This document shows, piece after piece, positions 37,129 through 48,938 of a DNA stretch of 64,000 nt (positions are counted from its first letter, which is position 1; every line of letters begins with the position of its first letter). Location of the stretch: positions 3,782,001-3,846,000 of the forward strand of contig CM082591.2 in NCBI GenBank assembly GCA_040954595.2, in the 5' to 3' direction. A program made the position numbers and the translations under genes. The notes beneath the pieces are model-generated. The model was not told the origin of the DNA. It worked only from the letters and a program-made list of their open reading frames with translations, and made no database searches. Source of the stretch: Balanoglossus misakiensis (lineage: Eukaryota; Hemichordata).

Positions 37129-40100
37129 GTATGTACTATTATTTCTAGTTCTACACCCTGCAGTACAAATTGAAGCTCTTTTTCTTGTGTAGCTATCATT
37201 AGGCTAACAATGGTTTAGTTTGATGAAAGATCATATACAACATTTTCATTTTATATTTCCAACATTGGCACTGTAGCTGAACAAAAATCCTTATTGCTGG
37301 TTGGCTGAAGTCATCTTCATGCAAATGATTTGTAGATTTTTGAACAAGATTTCATTGAATCTGATTGGTTATCCTAGAGTTCTTAATTTTTGTACGAAAT
37401 TTGCAATTTCTAGATTTTAGCACAAGTTTCTGGTTTCCCATTGACTTCCAATCGTAGCTTTCTAAAATTGCTACATGTATAGATTTTGTCATCTTTGCAT
37501 GGTAGTAAAGTACAGGCGTGTCTTTCGCGTGTGAGAAGAGAAGAAAAACAAGCATTTCGCTTTACTTTGAATGATATGAGTTGCGGGAAAACTTTAGGCG
37601 ACCACAAAAGAATCACCGAGCCTAATTGACATTGCGTCAATCATGGACTTGGGGTCACAAAATTACTTTTTATCCCTCAGCTTGATTAGAGAAATGAAAG
37701 AAGTCGTCGCGGGCTTGGTAACACTTAAGCTCGCCTGGCCCATTGTGTAGTTTTAATTACGTTGAATGTCAGAAACGGCAACGTTGTCCCTAAATAGATC
37801 AATACCATTCTGCGCAGCGAAGGGCTACGCCCCACGTTTTTCACCCCGTGTCACACGTGTCAAGTGTCGCCGATGATGTCGTCGTCTTGTCGTTCCATTA
37901 CGGCGCGCAGTTTCATTCGGGCTTAGAAAGCCGATTGAATAAGTGCCATGATACGCTCAATAAAATAATTCTGGCACGATGTAATATTGTTTGTCGTTCA
38001 CTTCCTTTTATGAGCGGGTCTTGTTCTTGCACAAAAGGAAATTGGCTTTAAAAGTATGAAAGCAAGTAGGCTAGGTGTCCCTTTTCATGGTGGAGTCGTA
38101 TTGTCACGACAGCGTGTTTTCGTAGTTTTTTCTTAAGCATATTTTTTATTGCATGGTTATATACCCGAGGTGTGTTGTTAAGTTCTGAGCACAATTCTGA
38201 GGAAAATGTCTTCTGGGGTAAGAATGAGCCAAGTTGCCATCTTGCCCTTGCAGACAAAATATGAAAATCTGCCTTAAGCATTTAACAAAGACAGTATCTC
38301 TTTAAGCATCTATGGATGCCTTAATGTGAACATTTTTAGACAAGGAAATAAGATTTACTGACAGAACTTTGGGGGATTAAATCCCTTTGGTCTTGGCATG
38401 TGCATGTGTCAATTATCTCCTGATCACAGCAGCCACCAAGTCAAGATATTCCAGCGACGCTTTTTGTAGTTTTCCCCAAATAAAACCCCAACTGGCTTAT
38501 CAGCAATGGAGGTTTTGCATTTGCCTCTCCATTGTGGGAAACCTATAATTTTGTGGCTTGTGCGGAGATTTCAGAATTCAGCACCCGGGGAGACGGACAC
38601 TGAAGGCATCTCAAAAGAGCTGATTAATTCATCAATTTATTTGAAGGCATTCTCAGCGCGCTCCGCATTTGAATTTCATGAGCTGTTCCAGGCATACGCA
38701 CACAAAGCAAGATGTCCCTTCAGAGAGCATCTCTCCCCCTGTCGTCACACAGCGCAATATTTGCAGGCATTCTCATAAATGAGGCTTGGGTCTGGCAATT
38801 TGCTCTGTTTGGCAGTTTTTGCATATGGATGACGACCCTTGATTTCACAACTTGTAGAAAATTGACTTCATTTTGCATATAGTTTTTCTGATGATTCATT
38901 TTACCGCAGAATAATTTACAGACATGTTTTGTACAACACATTTTCTTTGTATTTAAGAGAGAATGGCTTGTGATGAACTTGCAGATATAGAGACTTCTGG
39001 ACCTGAAGACCAATCTTGTGCAAGTTATGTGCAAATGACATGCTAATTAGTCAGCATGTTGGTCAACAGTTCAAGGGAAAATTTTCACAATTTCTAACAA
39101 TAATACCAATATTTATTTGGCAGCTCATGGGCTTTAATGGGCTCAGCTCTGGTGTGCCCAATTGGTGGCACTACACCACCATGCATTCCAAGAACCATCA
39201 CCCGTGTACTATAGTGAACTGACTCGTCCCATTGTCCTCTCTCTCTCTCTCTCTCTCCGGACAGGCCAAAGCAAAGAGCAAGCCACATCTCCGAGCACTG
39301 CCAGCACCAGCAGCTCCATGAGCAGCAGCTCCAGTAATGACAGTAAGGTAAATCTTGCCACAGATAGGGAAAAAATCGCACTAGAGGCACTGGCGCACCA
39401 GTTGTGCCTGCGAACGTCCACCACCACCACCTCCTCCTCCTCCTCCTCCTATGCCACAGGTGATGTAGAGAAAGCCTACCAGCCATCGCATGTTTACTCC
39501 TCTCTGGGACATAGTAACCAACAGGTATGAATCTGCACCTTTAAAGGGACATCAGCTGTCACTTTTGGCTACATTTGCAGGGTTTTTGTTCTGTGTATCA
39601 GATGCAGTTTCTTGGTCTACTCCAGACAGCATGCTGATATACCCAGTGCTCAGCTTATCAATACAGCCTGTATGTGTGTAACTGACATTGACATTGTCAA
39701 CAGGTGAATTCTAGTCCGGACTTGAATTCAAATTTTGCACAATAACAATGCTGACTATACACATATATGTTGTGTTGATAAGGCATTTCATCGTGCTTCA
39801 GGGATTTGAACAAGAAACTGCAGCAGATACAGAAAACAAAAATACTGAAAACATGGCGAAAAGTTACAGCTAATGGAGCTTTAAAAAAACGTGAGATTAT
39901 CCATCGTGAAATTCATTCTCATATCCTGACTAAACTTTTTGTTTTTTTAGTGTAATTCACTGATTGAAGGGTTTTGGACACTGCACTGCATAGCATCTTC
40001 AAGAGTTTGTGTTTTATCTCGGTTTCAGTCTTTTCCTCAGAGCAATGCAAGCATGGTGGCCTTCACTCTTTAGTTTTGGCGAAAACAATAGAAATTCATT

Positions 40101-43100
40101 AACACAACAAATGCATTGTTACGCAAAACAGGTTTAGCAATTCCAATGGGAGAACAATAGGTTAGGAAAATGCTTGTTTGTGATACTGTCACCTCTTTCC
40201 GGATACTAGTAATTAAATAACGCATGTACTCTTTGGGATGGCTAGCTCTCTGTGACAGACAGATGATACATGCATAACATTCAGGTCGTGCTATCTAGTT
40301 AAAAGAATGGCAGAGACTTAGCAGAATTCTTGCTGTTTATGGTAGATTGATTTCTGCATGTATGTGTATTATCTGCCAATCCACAATAGAGTAGAGCTCT
40401 AACTCCTTGATCGTTCATGTCACGTGAGTCAAAACTGAAAAATCAACCATCATAGCATCCCTGCCCTTCTGTATGTAACAGATGCTCAGCTAAGATGCAA
40501 ATATGTTGCCAGCTATAATATGATTTAAACCATATGGTGCAATATAAACGTATTTCTAAACCAAATTCAGTGGTACTCCAATCCAAATCCCACCCCAAAC
40601 AAAATTCAGTCATCCAGAATAACAACATGTGCCACACGTGGACCAAGTGCTGAAATAAAGCACATGGTCTTTAGAATTATTTGCACTGAAATTTCACTGG
40701 AAATATTTGTTATCAAAAAATGCATTGTACACCTGGTGTCCTGTAATTATATCCCAAGACAAGTGTCCCTTGTGTAGCATAGACACAATTACTGGAGACA
40801 GCAGATGCCAAAGTGACTTGTTAAATTATCGAATTCTTCTTCAACCATTATCAACATGACAACATAAACTGGTGTTGTATAAAAATGCCATTAAGTGCCA
40901 TTTATGGAGACTTTTGAAACTGATGCAGTGCAGTGTATAGTGCCCTCTATCATGAGATTTGTTTGCCAAATACCACCTATTTGTAGAGCAACTTTGACAT
41001 AAAGTTCTTCAGTAAAACTAAAAGAAAAATGAGAATGGATAATCTCCTATGCATGTCACGTCATTTTTTTTGTTTTATATTTTTGCATTTTATTGTGTTT
41101 TTATTTAATGCAATTGATTTGTGCAATATTATGATGTCATCGGATACCAGATGGGTCACTGTGGGTCAAAGGTCACAGGTTGTGGAATGCCTATACAGAT
41201 CAACAGGTTGCCATTTCTGATTAAGAGGCACACTACTTTTAAAGCATGCCTGCCCTGTGTGCATGTGCACATACTTGCAAAGCATGGGCGTTTCATATTG
41301 CATGGCCGATATTTTGCATGAGAGCCTGGCTATGGATTGTTCTATATCATCACGATCGCCCTTTCTGAATCGTCCCTCAAAACCTGCACGCACTCTCCCA
41401 GATAGCAGCAGATTATTGGCCAACCGGTGGACACCACACATTTGATTTGCAAATTTCATAATCCTTGCTGCTGATTGGCCGACGTCCTCAGTTTGAATTT
41501 CCAACATCTCTAAAATCCGATGCTGATTGGTCAGTGTCATCCATTGGAATCATGTCAACCAATCACAAGCACTGTTGTAGAGATGGCAGCGCAGGACATA
41601 GCTCCTGTCTGTCCAGTATTTCATGCATTCTCCCGGGGGAGATTGCATGTTGATTTCTGTTTTTGGCATCACGTTCTGATTCAACTACATGAGATCAGAA
41701 AGGTCATTCAAGGTCAAGGGAATTAAGATTCAAATTCAGAGTCATGAGATGAGAAAGTTCACGTTTCTGATTCATTATTATGATGATTCGAATTAATTAA
41801 AGGTCGTTACAGTGAGACTCAAGAAGTTCCAGTAATTGGAAAGGCCACTTTATTCTATTACAAGCAGATTCTGCTTGTTTTGTATGCATAGGCCATCGTC
41901 AGTCAGTGTAGAAAAATTCAGAATCATGTATTTTGAAAAGGTTGACAAATTTGGTTTCTGATTGGTGATGGCACTGTCAATGAAATTAGAGAATGAAATT
42001 CAGTTGAAATTCACAGTCCTTGTCTATCAATGGATGGTGTCAGGATTTTTTTTGGCGTTTATCTACTGCAGTTTCTTGTTCTACTGCCTATGGCATGCTC
42101 AAGTGCCCAGTATGTCTACATACCCTGTACCATGTGAAGAAGACAATGCCCTGAAAATCAGGTTCAGATTCTTGTCGTAAGACAGGTCATTCCGAGTCGT
42201 GGCATGAATGAATGAATGAAACAATAACCATTTCCACTGCCTTTTCTCTCAGGGGATGAAGGACAGAATGATGATCGACCTGACAGACGAAGACGAGCGA
42301 AATAAACTTGAACAGTGTAAGTGTAAACTGAGTTTTTGCCACTGTTAGTAACAATCGCCACTGAGGGCGCTATCAATGTTTAATTCTTCCTGAAAATAAT
42401 CGCCCGCACTACTTTTAACCCTCTCACCCCATTTCCCTATGGACAAGTCCATTCTTACTATTATGAACAGTGGTGTGTTGGACCAAACCATTGTGGTGAA
42501 AGGGTGAATGATGATTGATGTGCATCTCTTTACGCACAGTGTCTCCGGGAAGCGCAACTATCGCACGGATGTATCGCGACGGGAGGCGCTACCAGCCGAA
42601 TGAACCCCACATCAAACGACCAATGAATGCTTTCATGGTGTGGGCCAAAGAAGAAAGAAAGAAGATATTATCAATGCATCCTGATATGCACAACTCCAAC
42701 ATAAGTAAAATACTCGGTAAGTCGTTAAGATTTGCTACAGAATTTTTAAAAAAATATTTAGTTTTGTTCAGTTTTCTGTGGAAATTGTTTCTTTTAATTT
42801 GGGAGATAAATTTTGTCACAATTCTGGCTACCTTAAATAGGGTTTAGCTACCTAGGTGAGTGATGAAAATCTCATGGGTGATACAATTTCAAGATGGCCG
42901 ATTTTTGTCACGTTTAAGACGTGAAAGTTCATAAGCTCAAGTGATACTGGGTCATTCTGAAACTTTGTCACAGAAAGAGGGAAGCTAGAATAGTTCTAAA
43001 CATTTGCATTAACAATTTATTTTGTTGCCAGGTGCCAAATGGAAAAACATGTCCAACCAAGACAAGCAGCCGTACTACGAGGAGCAGGCCAGGCTAAGCA

Positions 43101-43417
43101 AGGCGCACTTGGAGCGGTACCCCGACTACAAGTACAAACCGCGCCCCAAGCGCACGTGCATAGTCGACGGCAAGAAACTGCGAATCAGTGAGTACAAGGC
43201 GCTGATGAGGGCCAAACGTCAGGAGGTGCGGCACGTGCTGTACACGAGCGAAGCGCAGCGGATCGCCGTGCAGCAGGCCCTGGCGTCTATGCCCAACCAG
43301 CCGGTCATCCGCTCCATGTCGGCCAACTCGCCCATCATGGATCATCCGTACTTGAACTCGCCGGAGGGCATGGACGTGCACCACAACATCAAGGAAGAAC
43401 CGGGAGAAGAGGCATGA
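35991..43417 (+). CDS. SoxD: SoxD transcription factor (SOX5/SOX6/SOX13 orthologue)
   Basis: Five coding exons, 35991-37128, 39265-39524, 42253-42316, 42540-42716 and 43032-43417, join in frame to 2025 nt (674 aa). All introns are GT-AG. Vertebrate SOX5 is about 763 aa. Domains in order: a [10 protein letters not shown] start like the SSKRPASP start of SOX5; a leucine-zipper plus glutamine-rich coiled coil at about residues 95-172, the SoxD dimerisation hallmark; PLNLS at 302-306, the CtBP-binding motif of SOX6; a second short helix near 360-379; an HMG box at about 508-580 with [18 protein letters not shown] and an intron at ILG|AKW; then [10 protein letters not shown] and a short tail with an IKEE SUMO-type motif. 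SoxD proteins are nuclear, bend DNA at ACAAT sites and lack their own strong activation domain. The vertebrate N-terminal extension and long acidic tail are absent. The start is chosen at 35991, seven bases after the acceptor. Confidence 0.96.
37129..39264 (+). other. SoxD: SoxD intron between coding exons 1 and 2
   Basis: GTATGT donor and CTCTCTCTCTCCGGACAG acceptor. The (CT)n run at 39236-39257 serves as the polypyrimidine tract of the acceptor. No other gene is seen inside. Confidence 0.85.
39265..39524 (+). CDS. SoxD: SoxD coding exon 2: Ser/Thr-rich linker
   Basis: Starts G|GC CAA and reads [10 protein letters not shown], then a serine-rich segment, [14 protein letters not shown] (matching the SOX5 block TEKEKTTLESLTQQL) and a [10 protein letters not shown] run encoded by ACC/TCC repeats. 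Ends AACCAACAG|GTATGA, phase 0. The homopolymeric S/T run probably varies in length between individuals. Confidence 0.9.
39525..42252 (+). other. SoxD: SoxD intron between coding exons 2 and 3
   Basis: Bounded by GTATGA and TTTTCTCTCAG. Contains a DR1 nuclear-receptor element at 41163-41175 and a series of CCAAT or ATTGG words at about 41470-41570. No coding exon of another gene was recognised. Confidence 0.8.
41163..41175. promoter_or_regulatory. DR1 nuclear-receptor element
   Basis: GGGTCA-A-AGGTCA is a perfect direct repeat with 1-bp spacing, the site type bound by HNF4 and RXR heterodimers. The same 13 bases occur at 47593-47605. AGGTCAAGG-like words also lie at about 41700-41720. Confidence 0.45.
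42253..42316 (+). CDS. SoxD: SoxD coding exon 3: short 64-nt exon
   Basis: Encodes [21 protein letters not shown] and ends CAGT|GTAAGT, phase 1. No close counterpart in vertebrate SOX5 was recognised. The acidic IDLTDEDE segment is a candidate lineage-specific insertion. The frame is held on both sides, so the exon is well supported, though it may be alternatively spliced only together with a compensating change because 64 is not a multiple of three. Confidence 0.8.
42415..42508. mobile_element. piggyBac-like MITE remnant in a SoxD intron
   Basis: TTAA (42415-42418) then CCCTCTCACCCC. The far end is GGTGAAAGGG followed by TGAA in place of TTAA. The 86-bp body sits almost wholly within the 223-bp intron 42317-42539. 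It shares ends with the elements at 11698 and 46873. Confidence 0.5.
42540..42716 (+). CDS. SoxD: SoxD coding exon 4: first part of the HMG box
   Basis: Begins T|TG after CGCACAG and encodes [20 protein letters not shown] through [10 protein letters not shown], then GTAAGT. The RPMNAFMVW string is diagnostic of SOX proteins. The split after ILG lies between HMG helices 2 and 3. Confidence 0.96.
43032..43417 (+). CDS. SoxD: SoxD coding exon 5: rest of HMG box and C-terminus
   Basis: Acceptor TTGTTGCCAG|GT GCC AAA TGG. Encodes [20 protein letters not shown], then [10 protein letters not shown] and a [12 protein letters not shown] block that matches the SOX5/6 KLRIGEYKAIMR block. The tail is short, with IKEEPGEE at the end, and stops at TGA 43415-43417. 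Confidence 0.96.
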
Positions 43418-44388
43418 GGAACAGAACTAGCACCTCTGTTATCGCCCTCTCAGTAGAACGAGAGAAAAAAAAGTGTAGCGAAAAAAAAGTTGACACATTG
43501 TTGTGAATTGTATACAAATTGTAGCATGAAATGTACACTATTGTAATGTATCTAGAAATTGACAAAGTGTTTACAAACAATGAGTATGTGTAACATACAT
43601 GTACGTTGAAATTTAACAATAATTGTTAAGATGTCGAAAATGACAACATTGTTGAGAGTGTTTTAAAATTGACATAATAATCGTGGAAAGTGTGAAAATT
43701 GACCGAATTGTGCAGAATTTGTGAGATTCTCATCTAGTAGGTGTAGATAGGACATTCACTAAAAATTGTAAAAAATCGGACTAGAGTGTATAGAAAATTT
43801 TATTAATTTCTTGTAAGAAAGATTGAGTACAAGCCAAAATTGCAACTTTCTGACTCCTTCCTTACAAACTGACCAAAATAACAGAAGTTAGCGTTTTATC
43901 TTCGTTAGAAGTAAAAAGTTGTACGCAGTAGAAGAGTAAAACGTGTGACTTGCATTGACTGGAATTTGTATAGCATTCTTCATACAATAGTTGCGGCATG
44001 TACCAAAATTGTAAAAAAAAAATATCTCAAAAACATTCTTAGTTATGTGTAAAACAATATTTAATGTAAAACTGAAATCTCGTTTTATATCTTACTAAAG
44101 GCAGGGATGTACTTACTTTGGCATGGTCCTGTCATCCCCCGTGAATTCCGGTGGAGTGCAGTGTTCCCCATTGTGTGTGCATGGTCAGGTGGACCATTCC
44201 ATGTGGAACTAGGGGAGTACAGGATGTTATTTCACTGTCTGTCTTTGGTAGCAGGTGTTTGTAGATTACACTGGAACTGTAGAATGTTAAAATCGATTTC
44301 TTAACTCGATGCCAGAAACATGCATCAGATAAGTGTGTCTGATACTGTCACCCCTAACTTGTGTAATGAATTGTGTAAGGAGTTTTAG

Positions 44389-44688
44389 ATTAAGGAGCGT
44401 AGCTCGTCTCACACGCATGTTCCAACTGTAGCCGCTGGTTACAGACGTTTAGTGAACAGTCAATCCCATAAGGCAGTGCTCACACAAGATGGCGGCGTCC
44501 ATAATCTGTGTCGGAGATAGGGAAAAGACACTAGCTTGGGTGAAAAGGAGGGACAAAACCAGAATCTACTTATACGGTGCGCATGAAATATGGAAGGAAG
44601 CGAAGGCAGACCACTATTTGAATGCATCGAACGGAAAATTTGCTGGGAAGTTACACGCATGCGCGTGAGACGAGCTAGTCGCTTTAAT
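44389..44688. mobile_element. 300-bp inverted-repeat element (MITE-like)
   Basis: The left end ATTAAGGAGCGTAGCTCGTC (44389) and the reverse complement of the right end (ATTAAAGCGACTAGCTCGTC, ending 44688) match over about 30 bp and continue into TCAC and CGCATG words. The interior has no coding capacity. The class is unassigned because I could not identify a clear target duplication. Confidence 0.6.
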
Positions 44689-45586
44689 CTCACAGTTCAG
44701 TGTAATCTGCAAATAAGGTGCAAAGACATTACTGATGAATAGAAGACTTTCTCAGTACGCTTCTCATCCTGTCTCCCCACAGAGGGCACTGTTCAACTGA
44801 CCGCTGACATGCAATCTTTTACTTAGAAATAGCTTTAAAAAGTGATGAAAGAAGGCTCTCTAAAATATTGAGTATATTTCTGAACCAGTATTCAACTGTA
44901 TTACAAGAGTACTTACTGATATGAGAAAAGTGTATACTTTCTAAAAGTATTTTCCAGCACCAAACAGAAACTTTCATGCCTATAAGGACCAAAAAGTCTT
45001 GAACATTACTCACTTTTCTGTCATTTCAATATGTTTTTTAACCTGATGAGAAAAAAAATTGCAAATCCGAGAAAAATATCTGTTAAATCAGATATCACTG
45101 AGAGAATGTTCTGCCAGTTTAACATGAAAGAAAGGGCATCTAGCTAAACTCAACTCTGCCATATAGAATTTTTATCCAAAAAGATATATAATAGAGAAGA
45201 TTTTTTTTAAAAGTCTAATATTTCTTTTGTGTGAGTAGCATTTTAGTTTGATGAGGACAGAGTCAATTGCAAAATCTCAGCTTCGACTGCCATGAAGAGT
45301 AATTTTTTAAAGACTATTCATTGATTGTTTTTGAGGACTCATACTGCCGCAAAGTGTTAAAAGATAATCATTTTGGATGACTTATCGAACGGTTTCTGTT
45401 TAGGGTATTTTTGTAATGATTTTCAGATTGCCAGTGTTACTTCTTCACGTTGACCATTGGGGAAAACCTGATATGAATATTTTCCGATTTACAAAATCCA
45501 AAAAATTTCAATGAATGCAGCTCTGTCGAAACAACTGAACAGGTACCTTTTGAGAATTTGAATATTTTTATTGTATTGTTTCTAAA

Positions 45587-45609
45587 CCCCCCCCCCCCCC
45601 CCCCCCCCC
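45587..45609. repeat. Homopolymer of 23 C
   Basis: An uninterrupted run of 23 cytosines on the plus strand. Shorter C or G runs occur at about 2847, 12174, 20276, 33857 and 34231. Confidence 0.98.
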
Positions 45610-46872
45610 AAGAAAGACACACAAAATCTGGCGGATTGATCCAGTTCAAACCAGTTCTAACCAGTTTGATCATTCTGAAAAATCAGCTCTTCCTTGCACA
45701 AGACATTGTGCAAATGCATACAAAGTTGTTTATGGGGGGAACTGGTTTGAAGTGGTCAAAGCCATGTCAGAGAGCAGTGATTGTCATGTTTCTCGACTTG
45801 ACTACCTTGGAAGAATTGTTTGTTTACTTTTTAGTTGGTAAACAACAAACAGGCGTCACATGTCCCCCTATATTTTTATAGTGTTTCATTTGTAGATTTT
45901 GTTCCCGACTTTTCAGAAATCATTTGAGAAAAATACTGCAATTATTGCATGGACCTTGTACTGCCAGGATGTATTTAATAGAAGATGCCAGTGTTTTATT
46001 GTCATATATTTGTAAATTTAGTCTCAAAGTTTCAAACTCTATAAAAACTAAAACAATTTCGAGCATGAGTTTACTTTCTGATGGGATAATTTATGTTTGT
46101 CTCTCAGTCAGTCACATGACCAAATCTGTCCAATCAGAAGTCCATTTTAAACTTAGTAACACCAAATATGGAAATCTGTTTAGCATAAGATTAACATAAA
46201 CAAGTGTACTAACCAATCAGAACTGTGGATTCTGATCATTATTATGAAAGCTGTATAGAGATTCATTATGATCTACATTGTTTTCTTTTGTTTTCTTTAC
46301 TTTGTTTGATTAGATTTTTATAAGTATAATTGCAACATATTACATTTAATTCAGGTAAAAATTATTGTTTTTATTGAATTATGAAAGAAAAATACTAATT
46401 TTGAGTATAATTAATAAGAATGCAAATTAGAGGATAAAAGAGCATACACATTGTATATTTTCAGTTAGTAACGTGTGGGCAGAGAGTTTTATTTTTGTAG
46501 CGTGGTTGTCGAGACTCTAAAATGAGACAATGCAGTTATTCATGAATCTTAAATGATTAGGTGCCAAATGTTACTTAAATACTTTCAAAAATTAACGACT
46601 TGAAATAACGAAAAAACCAAGCTTGTCTTTGTGCCATGTCACCAATGTTTTTCTTCTGTACACGTCCCTCAGCCAGGCATTATCCTCCCCTCTTCTAGAG
46701 ATGGAGTCTTCCGTTTTAAATTGTGTGTGGGAGCAACTACTTTTTGTGTAGGGGGTAGCGCACAATACATGCTTTTTCTGTAAGACGATATTTCAGACAC
46801 GGCAGAGGGTAAAGTAAAAAAAAAAGATGTGGACTGTTTTCTTTGCCGAGAATTGACAAAAAATTGACCATG

Positions 46873-46947
46873 TTAACCCTTCTCACCCCTCTTTCCCCTG
46901 TGGTGAAGGAATGGGGGGTAGAGGGGAAATGAGAGGGAAAGGGTTAC
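46873..46947. mobile_element. Short palindromic TTAA/CCCTT element
   Basis: TTAACCCTTCTCACCCC (46873) and GAGGGAAAGGGTTA (to 46946) are inverted copies, so the whole 74 bp nearly folds on itself. Ends CCC...GGG next to TTAA resemble the 11698 element. The right TTAA reads TTAC. Confidence 0.5.
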
Positions 46948-47592
46948 TATATTTCAACATGCTCTGCAACCTTATAATATTTAGTGCTTCGCTCATCTGA
47001 AAAAGTCCAGTTATTTGATCCATTTTGTTGTAGGTGTGTAATATACTATTACTGACTTTCATGAAGGTTTTTTTCGCATTTCAATTTCTTTGTAGGTGGT
47101 TGGTGCTAAGTAGTTGAAAACAGCTCATTATCAATGTGATTTTTATTTTAAAACAGCCTGCCCCCTCCCCCGTATAAACGTACCATCAGTGTTTCAGTAG
47201 GAGTGGAACAAACCATTATTTGTCAGCAGGTGTGAGTTATATATGCAGGGTGAGACATGGAACTCGTTAAAACTGGCGTTGATGAACATCTATGAACACT
47301 TCCCTTTTAAGGTTCAGTTCTGAGGACCTGCTTTATGAAGATTACACGGAAGCGCCCGTTTAATTGGCTGACCAAAATCAGCTGACCATCTCATTACCAT
47401 AATTTATGTAAATAAAGAACCCCAGAGATTATGATTTTTGAATTTGATGTGAACAGTAGAAAAATCATTTACGTAGTACAATTCTCAGGAATGATATAAA
47501 GATAGCAATTAAAACTTCTAGATAAAATTATATATGTGGTAGTGTTTTAGAAACAAGAGCCTCCCAAAGATGTGTTTTATTGGATAATGTTT

Positions 47593-47605
47593 GGGTCAAA
47601 GGTCA
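47593..47605. promoter_or_regulatory. DR1 nuclear-receptor element, second copy
   Basis: GGGTCAAAGGTCA, identical to the site at 41163-41175. It lies 1.3 kb upstream of the TRIM-NHL start codon. Confidence 0.4.
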
Positions 47606-48148
47606 GAAGCTGTAACCTCACACGTCTCACCCCTTTCACTATGCATTTGGTACGATCCAACTGTCAACTATTCGCAGATCTTACCTCTGTAACTTCAATT
47701 GTGTTTTAATTCTGAAATTTTGTGAAACTCCCCCCAGCTCAGCTTTGAAACAATTAAGTCGTGTGTGTTTCTTTTCTGTTTGAAACTTCTTTCCTCCAAC
47801 TTGAACTGTCCTGGCTGGTGACATGGCAAAGGGTGGTGTCTGACTTACTAGTTTATTTGGTATGTTTTATCTCCACTAGACTTTCTGAAAAGTGTAGATG
47901 AAATACCTGTAGAGGGGATGGGAAAATGGTTACTAGACTTTTTTTTCAAAAAAGTGTTTTGGTATTGTTTTATCCATTGTACTATAGTGCTACTTATATG
48001 TCGAAACAATTGTGAAGTGACAATTTCGAGTTTCTCATTAGTGTAAGACTGTCATGTCAAGTTTAGTTTGGCAAGAATTATCATCGGGGCCAGTCAGCTT
48101 GCTTCTTAGACACTGGTTTATTTTTGTAGAGTTTCTTTTGTTATTTAT

Positions 48149-48162
48149 GTTACTATGGTAAC
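48149..48162. promoter_or_regulatory. X-box-like palindrome
   Basis: GTTACTATGGTAAC fits RYYNYY-N2-RRNRAC. It lies at the end of the SoxD transcript and about 0.8 kb upstream of the TRIM-NHL gene. A chance match is possible. Confidence 0.3.
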
Positions 48163-48230
48163 GTGGATCACTGCCAAGGTAGAGTTCTTTTTGTAGATAT
48201 CCCATCAGTTGAAGGGAGTCATCTAGGTTA

Positions 48231-48236
48231 AATAAA
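48231..48236 (+). terminator. SoxD: Polyadenylation signal AATAAA
   Basis: AATAAA followed within 60 bases by T/G-rich sequence (GTTACTG, TGTCTGCGTTTGTTTTT). It is the last plus-strand signal before the TRIM-NHL gene and the best candidate for the SoxD 3' end. Confidence 0.55.
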
Positions 48237-48938
48237 GTGCGCCACCTAGTGTTACTGCCATCACAAATTGTCTGCGTTTGTTTTTATGTCATATACATAT
48301 ACAACACATGGCACATAACAATACAAATGACATTTTTTTTCTATTTCTCGGTTGATACTTTTTTTTTATTTCTCGACTTAACAATACAATTAAAACTGGG
48401 AGCATTCAAATACTAGTGGTCAACTGTTCGGGTCAATGTGTGCCCAGAATGCATGTACACACAAATCTGCATTTCCATCAAATGAATACTCCAAACCCAG
48501 ACAAGTAAAGGTAAAGTTTGAGGCTTCTATTGTTTTGAACAAGTTGATGCCATTAATTCACTTGACATCTTCATTTTTTTTAAAAATCAAACAGCGAGAT
48601 AACTTGAAACCAATGGCAATTTATTAGGCCCTACAATCACCAATGAAACTGGCAATTGCTGGTAGCGAGAGATCTCGGTACATAATTAATTCGCCAGTTT
48701 TTTTGGCTAAATTCTCCTTCAAACGAATTCTAGTGCGAAGATAAACTGTAGTAACGTCAAATTTCTCGAAATACGAAGTGTCTTTTTGTTGTGAAGACAC
48801 AACATGGGTGTGTTTTATTGGCGATGTTGAGGAGTCGATTAGAGTTCAAATGAGGTCATCCAGTTCTTCGTGGAACAGGTCACATGACGACGATAAGGTC
48901 ACCCACAACACAACTACCCAAGAGATCGTTATACCAGA

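Larger units (their letters stand above)
43418..48236 (+). other. SoxD: AT-rich stretch, probably long SoxD 3' UTR
   Basis: No coding exon on either strand for about 4.8 kb. AATAAA occurs at 47411-47416, preceded by a Pumilio-type TGTAAATA word, and again at 48231-48236 just before T/G-rich DNA. Vertebrate SOX5 and SOX6 have very long 3' UTRs, so a UTR of this size is plausible, but a shorter one is possible. Holds inverted-repeat elements at 44389 and 46873 and a run of 23 C at 45587. Confidence 0.5.

Noticed and set aside
41166-41540. 124-codon minus-strand frame inside a SoxD intron
   Set aside because: No recognisable family. It overlaps motif-rich intronic DNA and two plus-strand frames of similar length.
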